13,358 bases of DNA from Cyclobacteriaceae bacterium. Lineage in GTDB: Bacteria; Bacteroidota; Bacteroidia; Cytophagales; Cyclobacteriaceae. Numbering within the stretch: position 1 is the stretch's first letter; each line of letters begins with the position of its first letter. The notes under the pieces were generated by a model. It was not told where the DNA came from and did no database searches. It saw only the letters and a program-made list of their open reading frames with translations. Below, one piece after another: positions 1-6,379 of this stretch. The DNA lies in the NCBI GenBank assembly GCA_029882725.1, contig JAOUKG010000013.1, forward strand, positions 1 to 13,358. The letters are read 5' to 3'. Made by a program: the position numbers and the translations under genes.

Positions 1-140
1 AGTTTTACTTCCCCTTTTTTACCTGAATAGGTTGTGTTTTCAGATTCTTCCATTGTGGCTTTATTAGAACAAGAGTTTAAAACAAATGACATTAAAAATG
101 CCAAAATTATAAAAAAGAGGGGCTTTTTAGTACCAGTCAT
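1..140 (-). CDS. N-terminal part of an exported lipoprotein (runs off the window)
   Basis: Reading leftward from an ATG at 138-140, an open frame of 46 codons runs to the window edge. It begins MTGTKKPLFFIILAFLMSFV and continues LNSCSNKAT. This is a short basic n-region, a hydrophobic core at residues 8-21 and a lipobox-like L-N-S-C with Cys24, followed by a polar, Glu/Lys/Ser-rich linker. That is the usual layout of a Bacteroidota signal-peptidase-II lipoprotein. The start lies 13 bases after the stop of the upstream DUF6807 gene in the same direction, so it is probably the fourth gene of that operon and acts in the envelope with it. Too little is present to name a domain; the function is unknown. 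Confidence 0.75.
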   Translation of the reverse strand, partial: MTGTKKPLFFIILAFLMSFVLNSCSNKATMEESENTTYSGKKGEVK

Positions 141-153
141 GAAGTTGAGTCAT

Positions 154-1401
154 TTAATTATTAAGGTAATTGATTTTCACAGAAGGAGGATAGTTAAGAT
201 CGGTCCATAACTCTTCTATTCTTTGAGTAGATAGTTTTCCATTATAGACAATCAAGCGGTATTTTAGTCCATAACTGTGTCCGGGCTTAATCTCCCAATC
301 CCTTTCCCTTGTGGGACTGAATTGAAAGAACACATCGCCTCTTCCTCCGTTGGCATCTTCAGGCCAGATTCGCATAGGTTCAGGAAAGGAATAGTTCTGA
401 ATATGTGATAAAAACAAAATTCCGGGGGAATCTGCAGCTGTGGTCTCTTCAATGTTGCACCATCGGGCCCTTGTGGCATCGCCTGTTTTACGGTCTTTTC
501 CTTCCGAAGTAAGTATTTTGGTATTTTTATTGGTCCATGATTCGGTGGCCCTAAAGCCTAAGCCGGCATAGCGATATTCTTCAATGAGAAGTGGGCTATT
601 ACTGGCAGCATTCAAATTTGAATTAATATCCAGGATATTGTATTGAGGGGAGGGTGTATTCCATACTTTTACACCCAATACTTCGTTCATTGCTACTTTT
701 TTACCGCCGGGAGCTGTGAGGTCAATGTGTTGTTGAAGAGCCTTAAACCCTCCAAAAACAGGTCCGCTTTCGCGTGAAATAAATTCCCTGAATTGAATAG
801 TGCCCTGACGTTCCCCTAAATTCCAAAAATCAACTTTTCTTCCTTCAAATTCTGTGTGTGTCCAGGGGTTCCAGAGTCCGTAATGGTGGTAATGATCCGG
901 GGGTTGAATACGACTGATTATTTGTCCTTCAGGAGCCCAAACAGGATGGATAAAACCACTTCGTGTAAAAACGGAATCGACACCCTTTGGCGGACTTTGA
1001 GGTGAATATCGAAAACTCAGTATTTGTTTTTTGTTTTTAACTATTTGGAGGTCATCGCCAGTGTCGTGAAGGTCGACACCCTTTTCAAAGGTTTTTTCAA
1101 CTTCAGAACGGTATAGATTGTACACGCGGGAGGATTTTTTGGGTAAATTCCCTTCCAAAATCCAACTTAATTTCAAACTTTCAGATTGACTGATTTGAAA
1201 AGCGATACTTTTATTTGTTTTCTTCTCTTTCAAAAGGAGATTATCGGAAGTGGAGATTGTTAATTGATCCAACACAAATTCAACAGGGGTATCTGTTCTA
1301 TTGTATTTGCCAGAATAAACCGTGATTTCGGCCAATAATTCCTGTGAGAAAACAGGTGAAAAAGAGCTCAGTAACAGGCATATCAATAATGTGTTTTTCA
1401 T
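154..1401 (-). CDS. Secreted DUF6807 ('PmoA family', PF14100-like) protein
   Basis: A 415-residue product starting at the ATG 1399-1401. I chose this start because it gives a clean Sec signal (MKNTLLICLLLSSFSPVFSQ, cleavage near residue 19). The longer frame back to 1479 would overlap the upstream gene by 77 bases and place 26 non-signal-like residues first. Signature residues of the DUF6807 family are visible: a His-rich block DHYHHYGLW at about 169-177, VDFWNLG at about 190-196, and a later ATRARWCN stretch. The family is often labelled 'methane oxygenase PmoA', which is misleading: nothing here resembles particulate methane monooxygenase. The biochemical role is not established; in Bacteroidota and Planctomycetota these proteins sit beside Gfo/Idh/MocA oxidoreductases. 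The stop of the oxidoreductase gene is 1 base upstream, so the two are almost certainly co-transcribed. Confidence 0.85.
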   Translation of the reverse strand: MKNTLLICLLLSSFSPVFSQELLAEITVYSGKYNRTDTPVEFVLDQLTISTSDNLLLKEKKTNKSIAFQISQSESLKLSWILEGNLPKKSSRVYNLYRSEVEKTFEKGVDLHDTGDDLQIVKNKKQILSFRYSPQSPPKGVDSVFTRSGFIHPVWAPEGQIISRIQPPDHYHHYGLWNPWTHTEFEGRKVDFWNLGERQGTIQFREFISRESGPVFGGFKALQQHIDLTAPGGKKVAMNEVLGVKVWNTPSPQYNILDINSNLNAASNSPLLIEEYRYAGLGFRATESWTNKNTKILTSEGKDRKTGDATRARWCNIEETTAADSPGILFLSHIQNYSFPEPMRIWPEDANGGRGDVFFQFSPTRERDWEIKPGHSYGLKYRLIVYNGKLSTQRIEELWTDLNYPPSVKINYLNN

Positions 1402-1402
1402 A

Positions 1403-2794
1403 TTATTTTGTAATGATTTTGCTATTCTTATATCCCCATGGGCCTCTTTGTGTGCGGGAAAGCATTTGGTTTGCTTCATCGCTGTTCAGGAATCGTTCTT
1501 CCTTGGGAGACCATAAAAGTTTTTCGGGTAGTTTCATAGCGATATGGCTAACTAAACAGGCAGAGCATGCTCTGTGAGCCACTTCGGCAGGAGAAATGGG
1601 TTGTTCCCTGGATTTAATGCAATCGAGCCAGTTTTTATGTTGTTCCTCACTTTTATAGAGATGAATTTCATTTTCCTGTATTACCGAGGAGAGTATGGCC
1701 GGGTCGCTGGCATCGAGTGCTTTACTACTTTTTTCTTTGGAAACAGGATCACTGGCTGTAGCGGAATAATCACCCCGAGAAACAAAAATCCATCCTTCAG
1801 AACCTTCGTACCGGATACCATTGGTATAGCCACCGGATATGTACATCATAATGTCTTTTTCGTACCATGCTTTCACCAAAAAATCACCATGTACATTCCA
1901 TAATCCCGAGCGGGGAAATTCTGCAATAGCTTCTACCGCAATAGGACCCGATAAATCCATATCCATACCCCAATGGGCAGAATCAATATGGTGTTGCCCC
2001 CAACCGGTAATCATTCCTGCGCCGAATTGTTCCAATCGGAGCCACCCCGGTCTGGAGAAATCATTTTGAGGATGTACCCCGATCTCTGTATAATAGGCTT
2101 CGGGAGTGGAACCTAACCACATATCGTAATTGAGGTTTTTCGGAATGGGCATTTCGGGGGCATCGGGGCCACTTGGGTCGCCAGGCAAACCAATTCTCAC
2201 AGTGTGAAGTTTTCCTATACGTCCATTTCTTACCAACTCGGCTGCAATGCGAAATTGTGGGGATGAGCGTTGTTGCGTGCCCACTTGAACAATTGTTTTA
2301 TTTTTTTGAACCAGATCACTGAAAGCCCTGCCTTCTTCAATAGTTAAAGAAAAAGGCTTTTGAACGTAAATATCCTTTCCGGCGGCGCTGGCTTCCATAG
2401 CAGGTTGGGCATGCCAATGATCGGGGGTACTTATAATAACCGCATCCAGATCTTTATCGAGGAGCATTTCCCGATAATCGCCGTAGGTTTTTACTTTTAG
2501 GTAGTTTTTTTTACCTGTTTTTTCATTATAATAATTTTCTATATACTCTTTACCCAGTTGCGCTCTATTTGAATCCACATCTGCTACAGAAGTGATTCGG
2601 GCAACATCATTACGCATTGTAGATGGTAAATCGTGGTCTTTTGCAATTCTACCAAATCCTATTTGGCCTATATTGATTTTATCGTTGGGTGTATTTTTTC
2701 CAAAAACAGAAGAAGGAACGATAGTAGGTACAACAATGGCAGCTCCAACCGCGGCGCTACTTGTTGTTTTGATAAAAGATCTACGTTTGATAAT
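1403..2794 (-). CDS. Tat-exported Gfo/Idh/MocA family oxidoreductase, probable ATT start
   Basis: NAD(P)-dependent sugar or cyclitol oxidoreductase, predicted periplasmic. The first in-frame ATG (2615-2617) lies inside the Rossmann fold, so the real start must be upstream. In-frame sequence from 2794 reads I-I-K-R-R-S-F-I-K followed by an Ala/Val-rich stretch and VFG, a textbook twin-arginine signal; the frame closes at a TAA at 2804-2806. No ATG, GTG or TTG occurs in between, so I place the start at ATT (2792-2794), giving 463 residues. Then come a Rossmann glycine motif (IGQIGFGRIA, about 42-51), ISTPDHWH (121-128), the Lys-Pro motif VQKP (144-147, where EKP is more usual) and GQHHIDSAHWGMD (about 266-278), typical of the secreted DHWH-type subgroup. 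The substrate cannot be read from sequence. It begins 22 bases after one DUF6807 gene and ends 1 base before another. Confidence 0.88.
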   Translation of the reverse strand: MIKRRSFIKTTSSAAVGAAIVVPTIVPSSVFGKNTPNDKINIGQIGFGRIAKDHDLPSTMRNDVARITSVADVDSNRAQLGKEYIENYYNEKTGKKNYLKVKTYGDYREMLLDKDLDAVIISTPDHWHAQPAMEASAAGKDIYVQKPFSLTIEEGRAFSDLVQKNKTIVQVGTQQRSSPQFRIAAELVRNGRIGKLHTVRIGLPGDPSGPDAPEMPIPKNLNYDMWLGSTPEAYYTEIGVHPQNDFSRPGWLRLEQFGAGMITGWGQHHIDSAHWGMDMDLSGPIAVEAIAEFPRSGLWNVHGDFLVKAWYEKDIMMYISGGYTNGIRYEGSEGWIFVSRGDYSATASDPVSKEKSSKALDASDPAILSSVIQENEIHLYKSEEQHKNWLDCIKSREQPISPAEVAHRACSACLVSHIAMKLPEKLLWSPKEERFLNSDEANQMLSRTQRGPWGYKNSKIITK

Positions 2795-2816
2795 AGGTAA
2801 AGTTTAAGTTGAACGT

Positions 2817-3728
2817 TTATTTAAATGATTGTGATTTATATTGTTCGAAAAAGCCGGATATATTGGCTGCTTCGGTATTACCGGCGTGTACAATAACTCT
2901 ATAATTTAGGGTTAATTTTTTGCCTTTTCGCAATTGAGTGCCGGTATTTTCGTTTTCCGGCCAATACATAGGAGTGGGGGAGAAAAATCCGTAATCACGT
3001 GTAAACCAAGATGAAGGATACCAAGGATTAGAAGGATGCTGTAAAATGGCCATTCCCTCTGTTTTTTGGCCTCTTTGTCCGTAATAATCCATCCAGGGCG
3101 AAGCCTTTCCGAAAGTATCTTTTTCACCTTTTAAGCCTTCTGCATTGACCAGGGTGCCTCCATTGATTACAGCTAAATCGGGATCCATTCTACCACTGAA
3201 TAAGGAGTGGTTGGTTTTGGCAATGGTTACATCTTCGAGCATTTCCATTACAATGGAAAAGTCAATTTGAAAAACTCCCGCTGCGGGGGAAGAAATGGTA
3301 ATTGTTCGGTAATCTTTGATAGGAGAGGGAGCATCCGGTCTTTTCCAGATACATTCATTGGATATCAGCACTTTATCGTTTCCAGATTCAATAATTTTTA
3401 TGTCAGTTGATACAATTTGTCCTCTTTCAAGGCCTTCTTGCCAGAAATTACCTCCATTTACACGATCACAGCCAAAAAATAGGGAGCTATGGTGCGGATA
3501 ATCACTGTTTTTTAATGAAGTAACACTGGAACCCGATGGTCCGTTTACCGGAAAAAAATACGGGTATTTTGCTTCATCAGAAAATATATAAGAGGTAAAG
3601 AACCTTCCATTTATACTAATGTCGATAGATGATTTATTTTGTACTGCCGTGATTTTGTTTTGAGCAAAAGCAATGACCTGTACCAAAACAAGACAAATGG
3701 ACAGAGAAATAGTTAAAGATAGTTTCAT
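2817..3728 (-). CDS. Secreted DUF6807 ('PmoA family') protein, first gene of the minus-strand operon
   Basis: A 303-residue product from the ATG at 3726-3728. A start 7 codons upstream (3749) is possible, but MKLSLTISLSICLVLVQVIA followed by FAQ is a better signal peptide, with cleavage after FA-Q. DUF6807 hallmarks: YPYFFPVNGPSG at about 55-66, then DYPHHSSLFFGCDRVNGGNF at about 76-95, corresponding to the 'HPHHxGLxF...G..FW' core of the family. The remainder is beta-rich, with a WF-rich segment near 240-260. It is clearly a different subgroup from the DUF6807 protein two genes downstream: shorter, with PHH rather than YHHYGLW and little else alignable by eye. I saw no convincing -33/-7 promoter pair upstream. 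It is first in the run and probably acts with the oxidoreductase on the same substrate in the periplasm; this role is inferred from context. Confidence 0.85.
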   Translation of the reverse strand: MKLSLTISLSICLVLVQVIAFAQNKITAVQNKSSIDISINGRFFTSYIFSDEAKYPYFFPVNGPSGSSVTSLKNSDYPHHSSLFFGCDRVNGGNFWQEGLERGQIVSTDIKIIESGNDKVLISNECIWKRPDAPSPIKDYRTITISSPAAGVFQIDFSIVMEMLEDVTIAKTNHSLFSGRMDPDLAVINGGTLVNAEGLKGEKDTFGKASPWMDYYGQRGQKTEGMAILQHPSNPWYPSSWFTRDYGFFSPTPMYWPENENTGTQLRKGKKLTLNYRVIVHAGNTEAANISGFFEQYKSQSFK

Positions 3729-3867
3729 GTTTATTTTGTTAAAAAACAATATAAACAGTTAATACAATAAATAAAATACTATTGTGTGTAAGGGTAAAGC
3801 TATGTTTCGGGACTATTAGGGGGAATCAGAGAGAAGAATATTCTGATTATTTTAGAAAAGGGATGTT

Positions 3868-3931
3868 CCGGTCCTACGGTACGGGTGATTATTACGATGG
3901 TTTATTACAAATATTTCATCCCTACGGGATG
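3868..3931. repeat. Pair of REP-like short palindromes with a shared TCC-TAC-GG style core
   Basis: The right element is a perfect hairpin: CATCCC (3917-3922), loop TAC, GGGATG (3926-3931). The left one, CCGGTCC-TAC-GGTACGG (3868-3884), has the same TAC loop and an imperfect stem. Their centres are 48 bases apart. Short CC-TAC-GG palindromes of this kind recur between genes in many Bacteroidota, but I cannot count copies from one window. Their role is unknown; transcript end protection or REP-type transposition are the usual suggestions. Confidence 0.5.
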
Positions 3932-4186
3932 TGAGTAAAAGCTGTAAATAGTCTTTAAAGGCACTTTTGGGGGAATATCTCGAACAATACTGTAGGGATA
4001 ATACGTTTTGAAGTTACGGCGTTTGGGGCTGCTGTCAACGGCCTGTGCGGAATTGAATGAGAATAGCCTTTAAAATTGCCTTTTAGTAACTTAAATTGAT
4101 TTTTTTTGGTCAAAATCGGCAATTTTACCGGCGCGTAGGCCTGTGGGTATTCTTGTTCAATTCTTAGGCCGTTGTGGTTTTTTTTG

Positions 4187-4216
4187 TTACTTTTTTTGAC
4201 CAACCAAAAAAAGTAA
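4187..4216. terminator. Bidirectional terminator-like hairpin, 12-bp perfect arms
   Basis: Left arm TTACTTTTTTTG (4187-4198) is the exact reverse complement of the right arm CAAAAAAAGTAA (4205-4216), with a 6-base loop. Each strand carries a T7 tract inside its first arm. The stem is A/T-rich with only three G/C pairs, so it could be weak as an intrinsic terminator. It lies about 70 bases beyond the stop of the minus-strand DUF1028 remnant, where a terminator for that gene would be expected. It could instead be part of a dispersed repeat. Confidence 0.45.
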
Positions 4217-4285
4217 ATAAATAAAAGAAATAAAGTGTTTCCGTACACCAATGACTAAAAAGTAATGAATCTATGATTACAAATA

Positions 4286-4771
4286 CTATTTCCCTTTTAG
4301 GAGTATTTGCAGATCTTCTTCAGATACGGTTAGGAATCCGGGTTTGGTAAGTCTTTTTAGTAACTCTTTCCAGTTTTCTCCATTCTCACTTTTATATACT
4401 GATTTTAGAATTTTTGAAGCTTCTTTCACATCGCCGTTATTTGCCAGGGTTACTGCGGTCCAGAATTTCATTTCCTGATTGTTTGGAAACATCTGTTGAG
4501 CAGCATTGTATTCCTTCAGGGCTTTCGGCATATCGTTGTGTTCAATGGCCAGGTCGCCGTTGTTCATGTGTTCATAGGCACGGTGTACTTTCAACAAACG
4601 ATCAAGCTCGTCAATGGGCGAGGGGTTGTCGTCTACTCTGAGGTTGATTAATTTATCGCTCCATTCGGGCACATCTTTTTCGGCTGAAACGACAATCAAT
4701 GCAGCCGATTGTTTTCCACGTATATCACCACCGGCCACGAACTGGGCCACGGGGCCTTTAACCTGCGCCAC
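4286..4771 (-). pseudogene. C-terminal remnant of a DUF1028 protein (5' end lost)
   Basis: The open frame ends at TAG 4286-4288 and extends rightward without a plausible native start; the outermost candidate is a GTG at 4769-4771. From about 4735 leftward the translation reads VAGGDIRGKQSAALIVV, then NLRVDDNPSPIDELDRLL and VHRAYEHMNNGD. This is the conserved C-terminal half of the DUF1028 domain (an Ntn-hydrolase-like fold of unknown activity). It is followed by a helical TPR-like tail (ALKEYNAAQQMFPNNQEMKF and on) of the type that ends Bacteroidota members. About 150 residues survive; the intact family is roughly twice as long. Residues encoded right of about 4735 (MAQVKGPVAQ) are not DUF1028-like: they are the antisense of the metzincin motif on the plus strand. 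The N-terminal catalytic part is missing, so the gene is broken. Confidence 0.75.
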
Positions 4772-5569
4772 CCCTTCAGCGACCGGGCCCGTTACCCTCT
4801 CACCGAAGGCATCACCGGCAACCTGATGGATTATGGTGTGAACAACGGTACCGAACTCTTTAGCTACCAGTGGGATATGGTGGATGATGTGAGATTTATG
4901 CTGACTTGGTTTATGAGTGAAGAGGCGGCGGCTGAGTACGAAAATTATATGGTAGCATTTCTCGCCAAACCATATTGGGAACGTGCAGCAATTGTATTGG
5001 AAGAGTTTTTGGATGATAAAGGCTTTTATGACGATGTGAGCCTGATATGCTATACTGATAAATGTGTAATAAAGGCCAGTGTAGCCCTTGCCGATAATGC
5101 CGTCCTTGAACAGGAATTCACCTTTGACGGGAATTTAGATCAGTATCAAATATTTGAATTACTGGTAGATACGTACAAAGTTCCCTATTGGGAAGCTAAC
5201 GCCGCCTTTACAGAAGATTTTTGGGAAGCGGCAGTCAATTGGTTACGCATACGAGACGATAAGATAGCCCGTCAGGAAGGCTGGGTAGTAGCTTATGCTG
5301 AGTTTGTTGCAGATGTGGTAACAGCGCCTACCGGTTATCCTACGGTTCATGGATGGATTACCGGTGAGCACTGGCGTACCGGTACAGAATTGGAATGGAG
5401 GGAACAAGCATTAGGCGTGTTTGACGTAATCCCTGCCGAGGCATTGGCAAAAGCAGGAATTACAGCATTTGTAATTAAGATCGGAGATAAAGTTTTCGAC
5501 TTTTCCAAAGTTACTATTGCTACACGCAACATGCTGATTAGCGCCCTTCACCACATACTCCGCTTTTAA
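4709..5569 (+). pseudogene. Fragment of a secreted metzincin-like protein with pre-toxin-like tail, broken at both ends
   Basis: The open frame is 286 codons, but only about 4733-5548 appears to be native. Its left end preserves a zinc-protease site, HELGHGAFNLRH (residues 10-21: HExxH plus a third His), and a Met-turn-like NLMDYG (about 38-43). Then FSYQWDMVDD and a long helical, Trp/Tyr-rich region follow. The last ~50 residues contain VFDVIPAEALAKAGITAFVI, resembling the hydrophobic linker that precedes C-terminal toxin domains in large Bacteroidota secreted proteins. Residues 1-8 are antisense DUF1028 sequence, and the terminal HHILRF is antisense integrase sequence, so both the upstream body and any toxin domain are gone. 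There is no signal peptide or convincing start, hence probably not expressed as a functional protein. The parent was probably a very large secreted protein like the one starting at 13037; that connection is inferred. Confidence 0.65.
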
Positions 5570-5714
5570 TCGCCCAACTCAATATTTTTCTGGAGTAATT
5601 GTCCACCACCAGATAAATGTAATGTTTCACATTGTCCAGGGTTTTGAATATCGTAATGTCGGCGTGCCAATACTGATTGGGATATGAGGCCTTTAGTGGG
5701 AAGGAAAAAACCTT
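5550..5714 (-). pseudogene. DDE integrase/transposase core fragment (rve-like)
   Basis: On the minus strand an uninterrupted frame reads SFPLKASYPNQYWHADITIF, then KTLDNVKHYIYLVVDNYSRK and ILSWAIKSGVCG. This matches the beginning of a retroviral-type integrase catalytic core as found in IS3- and IS481-like transposases: the first catalytic Asp is in WHAD, followed by the VVDNYSR strand. An in-frame TAA at 5715-5717 closes the N-terminal side and the match stops at about 5550, so about 55 codons remain. The second Asp and the Glu of the DDE triad are lost, along with the N-terminal helix-turn-helix. It directly abuts the metzincin fragment on the other strand. I found no terminal inverted repeats, so the exact IS family is open. 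Confidence 0.8.
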
Positions 5715-6065
5715 TTAGGAGAAATACTTACTTTTATGCGAATGGAGATTATGGGAATGTATTAGTTGTTATAACTGCGCTAATCCCACGCCGCACTAAT
5801 TTCACGTTGCCAATCCTACAACAATCCCATAAAAACCTGTCTCTTCATAGGGACAAACAGCCTGTACAGTCAGTATAGGTCATTTTTTGTTTCTTGTGTC
5901 ATTTTCACTCAACTTTTATCATCTCAATTTCTCAGAAAATAGCTCCGGGCTTTTACTCGATTTCACATTCGGCGCACCCACTATTCCCTCTGTTATCCCT
6001 GATTCTGGTTCTCAGTGCCTCGAAGGAGACTGGCCGCTTGTGGATTTGCCCTTTATAACTTTCTG

Positions 6066-6150
6066 TTGGCCTTTAGCAGTTGGCTTAGCTGTTAGCTTAA
6101 CAACTTTAACATTCTTAGCAACTTAAACAATTGGCCTTTCGCTGTTGGCT
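6066..6150. repeat. Two near-identical 20-base direct repeats
   Basis: TTGGCCTTTAGCAGTTGGCT (6066-6085) recurs as TTGGCCTTTCGCTGTTGGCT (6131-6150), with 2 mismatches and starts 65 bases apart. The stretch between them also contains GTTAGCTT- and TTAGCAAC-like half copies. It looks like decayed simple-repeat spacer DNA. Only two copies are present, with no palindromic repeat unit, so it is not a CRISPR array. Confidence 0.5.
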
Positions 6151-6260
6151 GTGATGGTTAGAGCTCCTTTCGCGAATAGGCGAATTCACGAATCAGCCCA
6201 TTCAATGCAATAAAATTCAAAATTTTACTCGGCTGCTATTTTTTATAACAAAAATTGAAC

Positions 6261-6268
6261 TATTTTTG
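6261..6268 (+). promoter_or_regulatory. Possible Bacteroidota -7 promoter element
   Basis: TATTTTTG matches the TAnnTTTG consensus of the Bacteroidota primary sigma factor exactly, about 110 bases before the ATG at 6380, in an A/T-rich segment. I do not see a TTG at the expected -33 position (about 6235-6243), so the call is weak. If right, the transcript would have a leader of roughly 100 bases. Confidence 0.25.
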
Positions 6269-6379
6269 AAGAAACCAATAAAAACCCTTTAAAATGGCTT
6301 TTTACCGTTGTTTATCATTAAACTAAAACCTTGTTGAATTTCTAAGTTGACTGATTGCATATAAATGAATTGATGAATA

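Larger units (their letters stand above)
3729..4285. other. Gene-poor interval with palindromic elements
   Basis: These 557 bases separate the start of the DUF6807 operon from the 3' end of the DUF1028 remnant. They hold two REP-like short palindromes (3868-3884, 3917-3931) and a strong hairpin (4187-4216). A 98-codon open frame on the minus strand (3955-4251) runs through the hairpin, encodes homopolymer-like Phe/Lys tracts and has no recognisable domain, so I do not call it a gene. No RNA gene or riboswitch was recognised. Confidence 0.6.
5715..6379. other. Gene-free interval upstream of the large secreted-protein operon
   Basis: About 665 bases between the integrase remnant and the 1513-codon gene. 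Short open frames here (for example 5684-5878 and 5887-6126, plus strand) have no signal, no domain and atypical composition. The interval holds a pair of 20-base direct repeats (6066-6085, 6131-6150), a CGAAT-rich stretch at 6170-6195 and an A/T-rich segment (6205-6375) likely to carry the operon's promoter and leader. No RNA gene was recognised. Confidence 0.6.

Noticed and set aside
154..1401. Particulate methane monooxygenase subunit (name suggested by the 'PmoA' family label)
   Set aside because: The protein is a soluble secreted DUF6807 member with no membrane helices beyond the signal peptide.
1402..1479. 26-codon N-terminal extension of the 415-residue DUF6807 protein
   Set aside because: It overlaps the oxidoreductase gene and hides a perfect signal peptide that begins at the ATG at 1401.
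3729..3749. 7-codon extension of the 303-residue DUF6807 protein
   Set aside because: It is possible, but the ATG at 3728 gives a better signal peptide; the extension adds no recognisable feature.
3729..3810. Promoter of the minus-strand DUF6807 operon
   Set aside because: The segment is A/T-rich, but no TAnnTTTG with a properly spaced TTG was found on the minus strand.
3955..4251. 98-codon minus-strand open frame as a gene
   Set aside because: No domain; it passes straight through the 12-bp hairpin and poly-T tracts and looks like repeat DNA read as protein.
4258..4285. Second intrinsic terminator just after the DUF1028 remnant stop
   Set aside because: GTAAT/ATTAC arms of only 5 bp with a 9-base loop and a short T-run; too weak to call.
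5684..6126. Two short plus-strand open frames (5684-5878 and 5887-6126)
   Set aside because: One starts inside the integrase remnant; neither has a signal, domain or plausible coding composition.
6066..6150. CRISPR array
   Set aside because: Only two imperfect repeats, no regular spacers and no cas gene in the window.
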